Of a stretch of DNA of 64,000 nucleotides, positions 41,751-51,067 are shown piece after piece. This DNA comes from Gammaproteobacteria bacterium (lineage in GTDB: Bacteria > Pseudomonadota > Gammaproteobacteria > SZUA-140): assembly GCA_016716465.1 (NCBI GenBank), contig JADJWH010000004.1, forward strand, positions 592,384 to 656,383. Reading direction: 5' to 3'. Positions within the stretch are counted from its first letter, which is position 1. Each line of letters begins with the position of its first letter. Below the pieces are notes generated by a model. The model made no database searches, was not told the origin of the DNA, and worked only from the letters and a program-made list of their open reading frames with translations. A program made the translations under genes and the position numbers.

Positions 41751-42983
41751 ATGAAGGCCTACATCGTCGGCGGCGCGGTGCGCGACAGGCTGCTTGGACT
41801 CCCGGTGCGGGATCGCGACTGGGTGGTGGTCGGCGCGACGGCGGCGGATATCGAGGCGATGCGCGCGCGCGGCTTCCGGCCCGTCGGCCAGGACTTCCCC
41901 GTCTTCCTGCATCCCGAGACCCACGAGGAGTACGCGCTGGCGCGCACCGAGCGCAAGGTGGCGGCGGGCTACAAGGGCTTCACGGTGCAGGCGACGCCGG
42001 AGGTGACGCTGGAGGAGGACCTGCACCGGCGCGATCTCACCATCAATGCGATGGCCGAGGACGAGGACGGCGCGCTGATCGATCCCTTCGGCGGCCGGCG
42101 CGACCTGCACGATCGCGCACTGCGCCATGTGTCGGAGGCCTTCGCCGAGGATCCGGTGCGTATCCTGCGCGTGGCGCGCTTCGCCGCCCGTTTCGCACCG
42201 CTCGGCTTCACGGTCGCGCCGGAAACGCGCGCGCTGATGCGGCGCATGGCCGAGGCCGGCGAGGTGGACGCGCTGGTGCCGGAGCGCGTGTGGCAGGAAC
42301 TGCTGCGCGCGCTCGGCGAGACCCGACCGTCGGCGTTCTTCGAGACCCTGCGCGCCTGCGGGGCGCTGGCGCGCCTGTTCCCCGCGCTCGACCGCCTGTG
42401 GGGCGTGCCGCAGCCGCCGCAGCACCATCCCGAGATCGATACCGGCGTACATACCATGATGGTGCTGGAATGCGCCGCGCGCCTGAGCGGCGACACCCGC
42501 GTGCGCTTCGCCGCGCTGGTGCACGACCTCGGCAAGGGCACGACGCCGCCCGAGCAGTGGCCGCGCCACATCGCGCACGAGGAGCGCAGCGTCACGCTGG
42601 TCGAGGAACTGTGCCGGCGTTACCGCATCCCCAACGACTACCGCGACCTCGCCGTGCTGGTCGCGCGCTATCACGGCCAGGTGCACCGCGCCGAGGAACT
42701 GCGACCGGAGACGGTGCTGCGCCTGCTGGAATCCACCGACGCCTTCCGCCGCCCGGAGCGCTTCGAGCAGTTCCTGCTCGCCTGCGAGGCCGACTCGCGC
42801 GGCCGCACCGGCTACGAGGACAGTGTGTTCACGCAGGGGTTCTATCTGCGCCGTGCCTTCGCGGTGGCGCGCGCGGTGGACGCGGCGGCGCTCGCGAAGG
42901 AAGGCTTGACCGGCAAGGCACTCGGCGATGAACTGGCACGCCGCCGCGTCGAGGCGCTGACCTCGATCCGACCGCAGAAGTAG
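41751..42983 (+). CDS. cca: CCA-adding tRNA nucleotidyltransferase with HD domain
   Basis: 410 aa, full length. Nucleotidyltransferase head (IVGGAVRDRLLGLPVRDRDW, DLTINAMAED), then an HD phosphohydrolase domain (AALVHDLGKGTTP, LVARYHG). This is the bifunctional gammaproteobacterial type that repairs tRNA 3' ends. Followed by repeats and convergent ubiX. Confidence 0.95.
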   Translation: MKAYIVGGAVRDRLLGLPVRDRDWVVVGATAADIEAMRARGFRPVGQDFPVFLHPETHEEYALARTERKVAAGYKGFTVQATPEVTLEEDLHRRDLTINAMAEDEDGALIDPFGGRRDLHDRALRHVSEAFAEDPVRILRVARFAARFAPLGFTVAPETRALMRRMAEAGEVDALVPERVWQELLRALGETRPSAFFETLRACGALARLFPALDRLWGVPQPPQHHPEIDTGVHTMMVLECAARLSGDTRVRFAALVHDLGKGTTPPEQWPRHIAHEERSVTLVEELCRRYRIPNDYRDLAVLVARYHGQVHRAEELRPETVLRLLESTDAFRRPERFEQFLLACEADSRGRTGYEDSVFTQGFYLRRAFAVARAVDAAALAKEGLTGKALGDELARRRVEALTSIRPQK

Positions 42984-42999
42984 GGGACAGGAAGGACCC

Positions 43000-43024
43000 G
43001 GGGACAGATTTTAAATCTGTCCCC
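43000..43024. repeat. REP-like palindrome (GGGGACAGATT family)
   Basis: GGGGACAGATTTTAAATCTGTCCCC (43000-43024), 25 bases, just after cca. Confidence 0.85.
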
Positions 43025-43033
43025 ATTCACCAT

Positions 43034-43123
43034 GTAGCCCGGATGAAGCGCAGCGGAATCCGGGGCAGGGCTTACGAGGAGGACTTCCCGGATTCCGGCG
43101 CTGCGCGCCTGCATCCGGGCTAC
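43034..43123. repeat. 90-bp hairpin repeat, GTAGCCCGGAT arms
   Basis: GTAGCCCGGATGAAGCGCAG at the left pairs with the right arm ending GCATCCGGGCTAC; the inside holds a second pair GGAATCCGGG / CCCGGATTCC. The same structure occurs at 55749 and 59059. Confidence 0.8.
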
Positions 43124-43140
43124 ATCGGAGAATCGCGGTA

Positions 43141-43174
43141 TTGTAGGTTGGCGCTGAGCGCAGCGAAGCCCAAC
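43141..43174. repeat. Short inverted repeat, GTTGG/CCCAAC
   Basis: TTGTAGGTTGGCGCTGAGCG with CGCAGCGAAGCCCAAC: partial copy of a common proteobacterial intergenic repeat. Confidence 0.5.
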
Positions 43175-43200
43175 GGTCGACAGCGCGATGTTAATGTATA

Positions 43201-43225
43201 GGGGACAGATTTAAAATCTGTCCCC
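43201..43225. repeat. REP-like palindrome (GGGGACAGATT family)
   Basis: GGGGACAGATTT-A-AAATCTGTCCCC, before the 3' end of ubiX. Confidence 0.85.
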
Positions 43226-43268
43226 GTTTGACCGCATCCGAAGTGCAACACGCCTTTTGATTGATCAC

Positions 43269-43886
43269 TCAATCCTGCTTTTCGTCTCCCCACCGCGGCA
43301 CGAGCGCATGCTCGACGCCGAGGTGGTCGAGGATGCGGGCGACGACGAAGTCGACCAGGTCCTCGATCTGCTGCGGGCGGTGATAGAAGCCGGGGTTCGC
43401 CGGCATGATGACGACACCGAGGCGCGCGAGCTTGAGCATGTGTTCGAGGTGGATGGCGGACACCGGCATCTCGCGGTGCACCAGGATCAGCTTGCGCTGT
43501 TCCTTGATGACGACGTCGGCGGCGCGCTCGAGCAGGTGGTCGCTGCTGCCCATGGCGATCGCGGCCAGCGTGCCGCTGGTGCAGGGACATACGACCATCG
43601 CGTCCGGCGCGCCGGAGCCGCTGGCGAGGGGGGCGGTCCACTGGTCCTTGCCGTAGACCTGCAGCTGGCCGGGTTCGGCGCCGTAGTATTCACTCAGGAA
43701 GCGTTCGATCTCGCGCGGCACGCCCGGCAGTTTCAGATCGGTTTCCATCGCGATCACCACCTGTCCCGGCGGCGACAGCATCAGCGGCACCTGCACGCCG
43801 GCCTCGATCAGGCATTCCAGCAGGCGCAGGCCATAGGCCGCGCCGGAGGCGCCGGTCATCGCGACGGCGACGGTCTTAGTCGTCAT
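43269..43886 (-). CDS. ubiX: Flavin prenyltransferase UbiX
   Basis: 205 aa. VAVAMTGASGAAYGLRLLE start, MVVCPCTSGTLAAIA, and LVHREMPVSAIHLEHMLKL are UbiX signatures. It makes the prenylated FMN needed by UbiD in ubiquinone synthesis. It overlaps the 3' end of mpl by 11 bases, so the two are co-translated. Confidence 0.95.
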   Translation of the reverse strand: MTTKTVAVAMTGASGAAYGLRLLECLIEAGVQVPLMLSPPGQVVIAMETDLKLPGVPREIERFLSEYYGAEPGQLQVYGKDQWTAPLASGSGAPDAMVVCPCTSGTLAAIAMGSSDHLLERAADVVIKEQRKLILVHREMPVSAIHLEHMLKLARLGVVIMPANPGFYHRPQQIEDLVDFVVARILDHLGVEHALVPRWGDEKQD

Positions 43887-45249
43887 GGCGCAGGGCCTCG
43901 AGCAGCCGAGTGTGGATATTTTCGAATCCGCCGTTGCTCATGATCAGGATGTGGTCGCCGCCGCGGCCGTTGGCCTTCAGATGGTCGATGATGGATTGTA
44001 CCCGATCGAATACGCGCGCGCGCGGGCCGATCGCCTCGGCGATTTCGCCCAGCGACCAGCCCAGGTCGGGCGGCTGGAACAGGATCACCTCGTCGGCCAG
44101 TGCGAGCGCCGGGGCGATCTGTTGCTTGTGCACGCCCATCTTCATCGTGTTCGAGCGCAGCTCCAGCACCGCGACGATGCGCGCCGGTCCGATGCGGCCC
44201 CGGAAGCCGTCCAGTGTGGTCGCGATCGCCGTCGGGTGGTGGGCGAAGTCGTCGTAGACCGCGATGCCGGCGACCGTGCCGCGCAGCTCCAGCCGGCGGC
44301 GGACGTTGCGGAACTCGCCCAGCGCCGCGATCGCCTCCAGCGGCGGCACGCCGGCGTGGCGCGCCGCGACGATGGCGGCGAGCGCGTTGCTGATATTGTG
44401 GCGTCCGCTGAGCTCCCAGCGCACGGCGCCGATCTCGCGCGCGCCGTGCATCACGGCGAACTCGCCGCCGTCGGCCCTGAGCGGGCGCGCCCACCAGTGC
44501 GTGGCGTCCGGCGCGTCGTCACCGCGCAGGTGTTCGACCGGGGTCCAGCAGCCCATGCCGAGCACGGTGTTCAGCTCGGCGTCGTCGACCGGCGAGATGA
44601 TCAGGCCCGAGCCGGGCACGGTGCGGACCAGGTGATGGAACTGGCGCCGGATCGCGGCGAGGTCGGGGAAGATGTCGGCGTGGTCGAATTCGAGGTTGTT
44701 CATCACCAGCGTGCGCGGCCGGTAGTGCACGAACTTCGAGCGCTTGTCGAAGAAGGCCGAATCGTATTCGTCGGCCTCGACGACGAAGAACGGCGCGTCG
44801 CCGAGGCGGGCGGAGCCGCTGAAGTTGAGCGGGGCGCCGCCGATCAGGAAGCCCGGCTTCAGCTGCGCGTATTCGAGGATCCAGGCCAGCATGCTGGAGG
44901 TCGTGGTCTTGCCGTGCGTGCCGGCCACCGCCAGCACCCAGCGATCCTTCAGCACGTGGCGCGCGAGGAATTCCGGTCCCGAGACGTAGTCGAGCCCGCG
45001 GTTGAGCACATGTTCCACCGCCGGATTGCCGCGCGACAGCGCGTTGCCGATCACTACCAGGTCCGGCGCCGGTTCGAGGTGTTCGGGCTTGTAGCCCTCA
45101 TAGAGCCGGATGCCGCTGTCCGCCAGCTGGGTGCTCATGGGCGGATAGACATTGAGGTCGGAACCCTCGACCTCGAGGCCGAGCTCGCGCGCGATCAGGG
45201 CGATGCCGCCCATGAACGTGCCGCAGATCCCGAGGATGTGAACGCGCAT
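43876..45249 (-). CDS. mpl: UDP-N-acetylmuramate:tripeptide ligase Mpl
   Basis: 457 aa Mur ligase. MRVHILGICGTFMGG start, ATP-binding VAGTHGKTTTSSMLAWILE, VVEADEYDSAFFDKRSKF, and DDFAHHPTAI. It recycles the murein tripeptide. Operon with ubiX downstream and a small membrane protein one base upstream. Confidence 0.95.
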   Translation of the reverse strand: MRVHILGICGTFMGGIALIARELGLEVEGSDLNVYPPMSTQLADSGIRLYEGYKPEHLEPAPDLVVIGNALSRGNPAVEHVLNRGLDYVSGPEFLARHVLKDRWVLAVAGTHGKTTTSSMLAWILEYAQLKPGFLIGGAPLNFSGSARLGDAPFFVVEADEYDSAFFDKRSKFVHYRPRTLVMNNLEFDHADIFPDLAAIRRQFHHLVRTVPGSGLIISPVDDAELNTVLGMGCWTPVEHLRGDDAPDATHWWARPLRADGGEFAVMHGAREIGAVRWELSGRHNISNALAAIVAARHAGVPPLEAIAALGEFRNVRRRLELRGTVAGIAVYDDFAHHPTAIATTLDGFRGRIGPARIVAVLELRSNTMKMGVHKQQIAPALALADEVILFQPPDLGWSLGEIAEAIGPRARVFDRVQSIIDHLKANGRGGDHILIMSNGGFENIHTRLLEALRHDD

Positions 45250-45250
45250 C

Positions 45251-45778
45251 TCAGTTGGTCTCCGGAAAGAACAGGATTCGGGTCACGCTGTAGGATACGA
45301 ACAGATAGACCAGGGCCAGCAACACCCCGATCGGCAGCCGGGTCGACAGCGTGTGGCGCAGGATGTGGCCGATCACCATCAGATCCCACAGCAGCCAGAT
45401 CCACAACAGCAGGGAGGCGAACATCAGGGCGGAGCTGATGGTGTCTTCGGCCAGCCCGGCCTGCTGCCAGGAGAGAATCGGCAGGGCCACGATCTGCAGG
45501 ATCGCGCCGGTCCCCAGCAGCGCGGTCAGCGTCTGGCGATAGCGCACCAGCATATCGCGGCTCCACAGCAGGGCGAACAGCAGCCCCGCGAGCAGCCCGA
45601 TGTCCTGCCCCACCAGCAGCGTCGCGTGCGCGACATCGAGATTCTGCAGCGACATCAGCATGCCGGCGGCGAAATAGCCCAGGCCGCTCAGCCACAGCAG
45701 AAAGCCCGAGGACGGCAGGTCCTGCGGTCCCGCGCGCAGCAGGCAGATATCGAAATAGCGCTGCAGCAATCTACCCAT
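45251..45778 (-). CDS. Membrane protein upstream of mpl, unknown
   Basis: 175 aa with about five hydrophobic helices. It resembles the Yip1-like or small conserved membrane proteins often seen near mpl, but no family is certain. It ends one base before mpl starts, so it belongs to the same operon. Confidence 0.65.
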   Translation of the reverse strand: MGRLLQRYFDICLLRAGPQDLPSSGFLLWLSGLGYFAAGMLMSLQNLDVAHATLLVGQDIGLLAGLLFALLWSRDMLVRYRQTLTALLGTGAILQIVALPILSWQQAGLAEDTISSALMFASLLLWIWLLWDLMVIGHILRHTLSTRLPIGVLLALVYLFVSYSVTRILFFPETN

Positions 45779-45831
45779 TCATTCTCCCTGGAATCTGGCG
45801 TGCGCCTGCATGGCCGGCCGTCTGCCGGCAA

Positions 45832-46710
45832 CTACATGGTGAAGTACTTGGCCTGCGGGTGGTGCGCGACGATGGCGCTGGTGCTTTCCTCCGGCCACAG
45901 CTGGTCCTCGTCGCCGAGCGTGACGCCGATGCGGGAGGCGTCGAGCAGCGCGAGGATCTTGTCCTGGTCCGCGAGGTTGGGACAGGCGGGATAGCCGAAG
46001 GAATAGCGCGAGCCCCGGTAGCCCTGTTTGAGGACCTCGTGCATGGCGCGCGCCTCTTCCCGGCTGAAACCGAGCTCGGCGCGAATGCGCTTGTGCACGT
46101 ATTCCGCCAGGCCTTCGGTCGATTCCACGTTCATGCCGTGCCAGTACAGGTATTCCTGGTACTGGTCGGCCTTGAACAGTTCGCGCGCGAAGTCCGACGC
46201 GTGTTGCCCGACGGTGACGAGCTGGAATCCGACCACGTCGATCGCCCCGGATTCGCGCGGGCGGAAGAAATCGGCCAGGCAGAGGTGGCGCCCCTTCGGC
46301 TGGCGCGGGAAGGTGAAACGGCAGCGTTCGCGCTGGCCGGCGGGATCCTCGTACACGATCAGGTCGTTGCCGTCGGCATTGCAGGGGAAGTAGCCGTATA
46401 CCGCCTGCGGGCGCAGGATATCCTCCCGTTCGCTGCGTTCGAGCAGGCGGTTCAGGATCGGGTCGAGTTCGGCGCGGGCGAAGGCCTGGTACTCGTCCTC
46501 CGAGCGCCCGGCGGCCTTGTAGCCCCATTGGAACTTGTACAGGGTCTTACGGTTGATATAGGGCACCACCGCCCGCAGCGGTATGCGCTCGATGCAGCGG
46601 CTGCCCCAGAACGGTGGCGCGGGGACCACGTTATCGTGCCGGATGCCCGCCGGCTCGCCGTCGTGGGGAGGCTGGTCTGTCGTATCGATGTCCGTCACGT
46701 CGGACATCAT
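45832..46710 (-). CDS. Free-standing MetH reactivation domain protein
   Basis: 292 aa from ATG 46710 (a longer frame to 47055 is low-complexity). AVYGYFPCNADGNDLIVYED, RFTFPRQPKGRHLCLADFF, VVGFQLVTVG, then RGSRYSFGYPACPNL and the closing HHPQAKYF are the SAM-dependent activation domain of B12-dependent methionine synthase. Homocysteine-, folate- and most of the B12-binding domains are absent. It may reactivate a split MetH encoded elsewhere. No other met gene is in the window. Confidence 0.85.
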   Translation of the reverse strand: MMSDVTDIDTTDQPPHDGEPAGIRHDNVVPAPPFWGSRCIERIPLRAVVPYINRKTLYKFQWGYKAAGRSEDEYQAFARAELDPILNRLLERSEREDILRPQAVYGYFPCNADGNDLIVYEDPAGQRERCRFTFPRQPKGRHLCLADFFRPRESGAIDVVGFQLVTVGQHASDFARELFKADQYQEYLYWHGMNVESTEGLAEYVHKRIRAELGFSREEARAMHEVLKQGYRGSRYSFGYPACPNLADQDKILALLDASRIGVTLGDEDQLWPEESTSAIVAHHPQAKYFTM

Positions 46711-46778
46711 ACCGTGACCGGGTGTAAGACTTAAGCGGATTTGCGCGTGCCGCGCGGATCCCGGCGACCCGGGGCGCG

Positions 46779-47219
46779 TCAGCGCCAGCAACTGCGATAG
46801 GCGACCTGGAGGGCGTCGAGGCGGTCTTCGTCCGTATCGAGATACAGATCCATGTTGAGCTGGAAGCGGGTGAAGTCGAGTTTGATCAGGGAGGCGCTGT
46901 CGAAGGCGCCGCCGCAGGCGACGCGCTTTCCGGACAGGAACAGTCCGGGGGCCGCGGCCACTTCGCCGGCCACCGACCACAGGCTCGACAGCCAGCGATT
47001 CGCCAGGTCGGCCTGCCGGGCGGCGCTGCCCAGGAGGCTTGTCGGGGGGCGGCACGGCCGGGCCTTGTGCCAGGGGTCGATGCAGACCGCGGCGCTGACG
47101 GCCTCGGCCACCGGGGCCAGGGTGTGGGTCAGGGGGCCGGCCTGGGCCGCCGGCGCCGCCAGGGCGGCGAGCAATAGGCTGATGACTGAAAGGGGGGTGG
47201 TGCCAGTGGATACCGCCAT
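46779..47219 (-). CDS. Small exported protein, unknown
   Basis: 146 aa with a signal peptide (..LLLAALAAPAAQAGP). The mature part has several cysteines (AAVCIDPWHKARPC, VACGG, RSCWR). No family recognised. About 70 bases upstream of the MetH-like gene and in the same direction, but no sign of a functional link. Confidence 0.55.
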   Translation of the reverse strand: MAVSTGTTPLSVISLLLAALAAPAAQAGPLTHTLAPVAEAVSAAVCIDPWHKARPCRPPTSLLGSAARQADLANRWLSSLWSVAGEVAAAPGLFLSGKRVACGGAFDSASLIKLDFTRFQLNMDLYLDTDEDRLDALQVAYRSCWR

Positions 47220-47467
47220 GCCGTGCGCCTGGTGCCGGATACGGGGGACAGAGTAGCCGGTTTCCCCCGGTCCAGCCGTGATGGCTATCGCATAAGCCGA
47301 GGTCATGCCCGGGGGCGGCCGCACCGGCCGCGACTCATATTTTTCCGCCCGGATGCCGCTAACTTCGCAGGGCTATTCGGGATGACCCCGGCGCGGTTCC
47401 GCGCGCGCCGAGGCCCGGTGCCCGTATCTACGATTCCAGAAACCCAAATAGCGTGAGGCTACGGCAA

Positions 47468-47830
47468 ATGATCAATAAAGAAGAGATCGACAAGGCCATC
47501 GGTGCCCATGGCATGTGGAAGGCGCGCCTCAAACAGGCGATCGAGACCGGCAAGAGCGAGGTCTCGGCGGACACGATCCGGCAGGACAATCAGTGCAATT
47601 TCGGCAAGTGGCTCTATGGAACCTCCCTCAGCGCGACGGACAAGTCCTCGGCGCATTACCGGTCGGTGCGCGAGCTGCACGCCGAATTTCACAAATGTGC
47701 CGCCCGTGTCGCGGATCTGGCGGTCACCGGGCAAAAGGATGAGGCGGTCAGGATGCTCGCGCTGGGCGGCGATTTCGCCTCGGTATCGTCCCGGCTGACG
47801 GCCGCCATGATGGAGTGGAAAAAGGTTTAG
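47468..47830 (+). CDS. Stand-alone CZB (chemoreceptor zinc-binding) domain protein
   Basis: 120 aa from ATG 47468. AIGAHGMWKARLKQAIETG, then CNFGKWLYG and ELHAEFHKCAARV supply the His/Cys zinc ligands of the CZB domain. Usually this domain ends a chemoreceptor or diguanylate cyclase; here it is alone. It could sense zinc or hypochlorite and act on a partner protein. 65 bases before transaldolase. Confidence 0.85.
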   Translation: MINKEEIDKAIGAHGMWKARLKQAIETGKSEVSADTIRQDNQCNFGKWLYGTSLSATDKSSAHYRSVRELHAEFHKCAARVADLAVTGQKDEAVRMLALGGDFASVSSRLTAAMMEWKKV

Positions 47831-47895
47831 TATAGAGAAAGCATGGCCGCGGTGAGACAAGCGCCGCGGCCATCCGACTTCGGAGACGGAACCCC

Positions 47896-49056
47896 ATGAA
47901 TCCATTACTGCGTTTGAAAACCTACGGACAGAGCATCTGGCTCGATAACATCCACCGCAATCTGCTCGAATCCGGCGAGCTGGAACGCATGATCCGCGAG
48001 GACGGCATCTGCGGCATCACCTCCAATCCGACCATCTTCGAACAGGCGATCAACGGCAGCCCGGATTACGATTCCGCCCTGCAGGCGCTGGTGACGCGCA
48101 GTCCCGGGCAGTCGCCGCAGGAATTGTTCTACACGCTGGCGGTGGAGGACATCCAGGCGGCGGCGGACATCCTGCTGCCGGTCTATGAGTCGAGCGGCCA
48201 TCGCGACGGCATGGTCAGCCTGGAGGTCTCGCCGGAGCTGGCGCACGATACGGCGGGCACCATCGCGGAAGCGCGCGCGCTGCACAAGCGCGTGGACCGT
48301 CCGAACCTGATGATCAAGGTGCCGGCGACCCGCGAGGGGCTGCCGGCGATCCAGCAGCTGATCGCCGAGGGGATCAACGTCAACGTCACGCTGCTGTTCG
48401 CGGTCGACCGTTACCGCGCCGTGGCCGAGGCCTATCTGGCCGGTCTGGAGGCGCGCCGCGACAGCGGCCACAAGCACAACGATGTCGCCTCCGTCGCCAG
48501 CTTTTTCATCAGCCGGGTCGACAACCAGGTCGACAAGCTGCTGGAGCAGAAGGCGGCGGCCGCGCCGGAGGGCGAGCGCGCCGCGATCCTCGCGCTGCGC
48601 GGCAAGGCGGCCATCGCCAACGCCAAGCTGGCCTATCAGGTCTATCGCGAGATGTTCGGTTCCGGCCGTTTCCGCGCGCTCGCCCATGCCGGCGCGCATG
48701 CCCAGCGCCTGCTGTGGGGCAGCACCGGCACCAAGAATCCGGATTACAGCGACGTGCTCTACGTCGAGGAGCTCATCGGTCCCGAAACGGTGAATACCGT
48801 GCCGCCTGGGACGTATCTGGCCTACCGCGATCACGGCGATCCGCACGTCACGCTGACGCAGGGCGCCGGGGAGGCGCGTGAGGTGCTGCAACGCATCACC
48901 GGCCTCGGCATCGATCTCGCCGCGATCACGCGCGAGCTCGAGGCGGACGGCGTGAAGAAGTTCGCGCAATCCTTCCACACCCTGCTGGACGTCATCGCGA
49001 AGAAGGTGGCGGGGATGTCGCCCGCGCGTGCCAGCGGCGGGACTCGCCGCAGCTGA
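47896..49056 (+). CDS. tal: Transaldolase
   Basis: 386 aa. SIWLDNIHRNLLESGEL start and TSNPTIFEQAI; Schiff-base lysine in NLMIKVPATREGLPAI; DVASVASFFISRVD. This is the longer transaldolase type (about 370-390 aa) found in many actinobacteria and proteobacteria. Pentose phosphate pathway. A terminator follows. Confidence 0.95.
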   Translation: MNPLLRLKTYGQSIWLDNIHRNLLESGELERMIREDGICGITSNPTIFEQAINGSPDYDSALQALVTRSPGQSPQELFYTLAVEDIQAAADILLPVYESSGHRDGMVSLEVSPELAHDTAGTIAEARALHKRVDRPNLMIKVPATREGLPAIQQLIAEGINVNVTLLFAVDRYRAVAEAYLAGLEARRDSGHKHNDVASVASFFISRVDNQVDKLLEQKAAAAPEGERAAILALRGKAAIANAKLAYQVYREMFGSGRFRALAHAGAHAQRLLWGSTGTKNPDYSDVLYVEELIGPETVNTVPPGTYLAYRDHGDPHVTLTQGAGEAREVLQRITGLGIDLAAITRELEADGVKKFAQSFHTLLDVIAKKVAGMSPARASGGTRRS

Positions 49057-49068
49057 TCCCGTATGATA

Positions 49069-49103
49069 AAGGTCCCCGGCGCCATCCGCCGGGGACCTTT
49101 TTC
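49069..49103 (+). terminator. Rho-independent terminator after tal
   Basis: AAAGGTCCCCGGCG-CCATC-CGCCGGGGACCTTT followed by TTCTTTTTT. Confidence 0.9.
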
Positions 49104-49117
49104 TTTTTTATCCTATC

Positions 49118-49200
49118 GGGGACAGATTTATTTTTCCGATTTTGCGTCCGGACGCCCCGCCAATGGCGACGGGTAATCCGGGAAAAATAAATCTGTCCCC
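49118..49200. repeat. Inverted repeat with 20-base perfect arms (REP-like)
   Basis: GGGGACAGATTTATTTTTCC (49118-49137) and its exact complement (49181-49200) flank 43 bases. Same termini as the short palindromes, but with a loop, like the element at 63008. Confidence 0.85.
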
Positions 49201-49231
49201 ATTTTTGCATTTTTGACTCCGGCGGGAGGCG

Positions 49232-50125
49232 ATGGAGCGGGAACTGGCGAATGCCATCGCGGAGGCGATCCGCGCGGCCACCGGCGCGTCCTTCACCGTG
49301 CGCGGACAGGAAGGCGTCGGTGGCGGATGTATCAATGACGCGTGGCGGCTCGACGGCGACGGGCGGAGTTTCTTCGTCAAGCTGAACGATCCCGCGCGCG
49401 AGGAGATGTTCGCCGCCGAGTTCGCCGGTCTGGAGGAGCTGCGTGCGGCACAGGCCGTGCGCGTGCCGGCGCCGGTCTGTGTCGGCGTGACGGCGCGCGC
49501 GGCCTTCCTGGTGCTGGAATGGCTGGAGCTGGGGCGAGGCGGAGGCACGGGCTTCGAGCTCCTGGGGCGCCGGCTCGCCGCCCAGCATCGCGTGACGCGA
49601 CCCGCGTTCGGATGGTCGCGCGACAACACCATCGGATCGACACCGCAGCCCAACCGGCCCGATGCTGACTGGGCGCGCTTCTGGGGCGAGCGGCGCCTGG
49701 GTCATCAGCTTGTGCTGGCCGCCGCCAACGGGCACCGCGGCCGTCTGCAACAGCGCGGTGAGCGCCTGCTGGCGGCGCTGCCGATGCTGCTGGCGGGACA
49801 TGCCCCCACCGCCGCGCTGCTGCACGGCGATCTCTGGTCCGGTAATGTCGCCTTCACCCGCGACGGCGAGCCGGTCATCTTCGATCCGGCGGTCTATTTC
49901 GGCGACCGCGAGACCGATCTGGCGATGACCGAACTGTTCGGCGGCTTTCCCGCCGTTTTCTACGATGCCTACCGCGAGGTTTTGCCGCTCGATCCCGGCT
50001 ATGACCTGCGCCGGACGCTCTACAAGCTCTACCATGTGCTCAACCACCTCAACCTGTTCGGCGGCGGCTACCGCGCGCAGGCGGAGGCCATGATCGACGC
50101 GTTGCTGGGGGAAGTGGGGCAGTGA
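49232..50125 (+). CDS. Fructosamine kinase family protein
   Basis: 297 aa, protein-kinase-like fold: VGGGCINDAWRL, FFVKLND, LLHGDLWSGNVAFTRDGEPVIFDPAVYFGDRE are the catalytic and metal-binding loops. It phosphorylates protein-bound ketosamines (deglycation) in characterised relatives. GGCGGGAGGCG precedes the ATG. Confidence 0.9.
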   Translation: MERELANAIAEAIRAATGASFTVRGQEGVGGGCINDAWRLDGDGRSFFVKLNDPAREEMFAAEFAGLEELRAAQAVRVPAPVCVGVTARAAFLVLEWLELGRGGGTGFELLGRRLAAQHRVTRPAFGWSRDNTIGSTPQPNRPDADWARFWGERRLGHQLVLAAANGHRGRLQQRGERLLAALPMLLAGHAPTAALLHGDLWSGNVAFTRDGEPVIFDPAVYFGDRETDLAMTELFGGFPAVFYDAYREVLPLDPGYDLRRTLYKLYHVLNHLNLFGGGYRAQAEAMIDALLGEVGQ

Positions 50126-50232
50126 AAGGAAGGGCCCGGGGCCAAGGACCAAGTAAAAACCGGGTTCCTGATCCTTACGGGCCCTGTGGGTCGGGAAAAT
50201 TCATCCGCGCATCGAGTAAAACATCTGCGGGA

Positions 50233-50256
50233 GGGAACGGACTCAAGTCCGTCCCC
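50233..50256. repeat. REP-like palindrome (variant)
   Basis: GGGAACGGACT-CA-AGTCCGTCCCC, downstream of the VWA gene; a variant of the same class. Confidence 0.65.
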
Positions 50257-50269
50257 GGGTGGCCGGGGT

Positions 50270-51052
50270 TTACCTGAAGTCGAGCTGCAGCATCTTGCCG
50301 CCGGTCTTGTCCGCCAGGGTCTGATATTCCCACTGGGTGGTGGGGTTGGAGCGGCCGATCGGCAGGGTGAACACCGGGCTCGGGATGTCGAGATAGAAGA
50401 TGCGGTCATCCGAGGGCTCGTCGCCGAGCAGCAGGTAGGCGCCCGGCTTCTTGGCGTTCATGGCGGCCTTGCGGAAGGCGTCGCCGATGGTCTCATTGGC
50501 GCCGATGAAGGGCGCGCCCTGCACGAGCTGGTCGAACATCTCGCCCATCGAGCCGGTGTAGGTCTCGGCCTTTTCATCGGAAAACCAGGTGATGGCGTCG
50601 AGATGCTTGCCGGAACGGATCACGATCACGCGCAGTATCGGGATCAGGAAGGACGACAGCCCGTGCATGGAGCCGGTGGCGTCCACCACCAGGTGCAGGT
50701 CCTTGCCGGGCAGGTCGCGCAGGCCGGTGATGAAGATGTCGAAGTCCTTGCGTCCCTGGCCGGTGGAGAGCTGGGCCGCCTCGAGCGCCCGCTGCATCTG
50801 GGCATCGGTGCTCATGCCGGCCATGTCGTCGATTTCGCGCATCAGGCGATTGCGATCGGCGTCGCTTTGCTGCAGTTCCCGGCGCATCTCCTCGATCCTT
50901 TCCTTGAGTTGCGGGGTCTCGTACTCCTCCGCCAGCCGCGAGGTGATCAGGATCAGGACGAACAGGAAGATGAAGGTCGCCAGCATGAGCAGCGCCATGT
51001 CCGAGAAACTCTCGTGGATGTTCGTGAAGGTGAATTTGCGACGTTCCTTCAT
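50270..51052 (-). CDS. MotB/ExbD-like membrane anchor fused to a VWA domain
   Basis: 260 aa. One membrane helix (about 18-38) begins SDMALLMLATFIF, with Asp18 placed as the proton-path Asp of MotB/ExbD/ZorB. A charged coiled coil (about 46-75) leads to a VWA domain with MIDAS DATGSM (D124-S128) and GDEPSDD. Peptidoglycan-binding OmpA residues are absent, so the VWA domain takes the place of the usual anchor. The MotA/TolQ-like partner lies 15 bases upstream. Probably a proton-driven pair that works on or through a VWA-bound partner. Confidence 0.75.
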   Translation of the reverse strand: MKERRKFTFTNIHESFSDMALLMLATFIFLFVLILITSRLAEEYETPQLKERIEEMRRELQQSDADRNRLMREIDDMAGMSTDAQMQRALEAAQLSTGQGRKDFDIFITGLRDLPGKDLHLVVDATGSMHGLSSFLIPILRVIVIRSGKHLDAITWFSDEKAETYTGSMGEMFDQLVQGAPFIGANETIGDAFRKAAMNAKKPGAYLLLGDEPSDDRIFYLDIPSPVFTLPIGRSNPTTQWEYQTLADKTGGKMLQLDFR

Positions 51053-51067
51053 GACGCGGTCCGCGGC

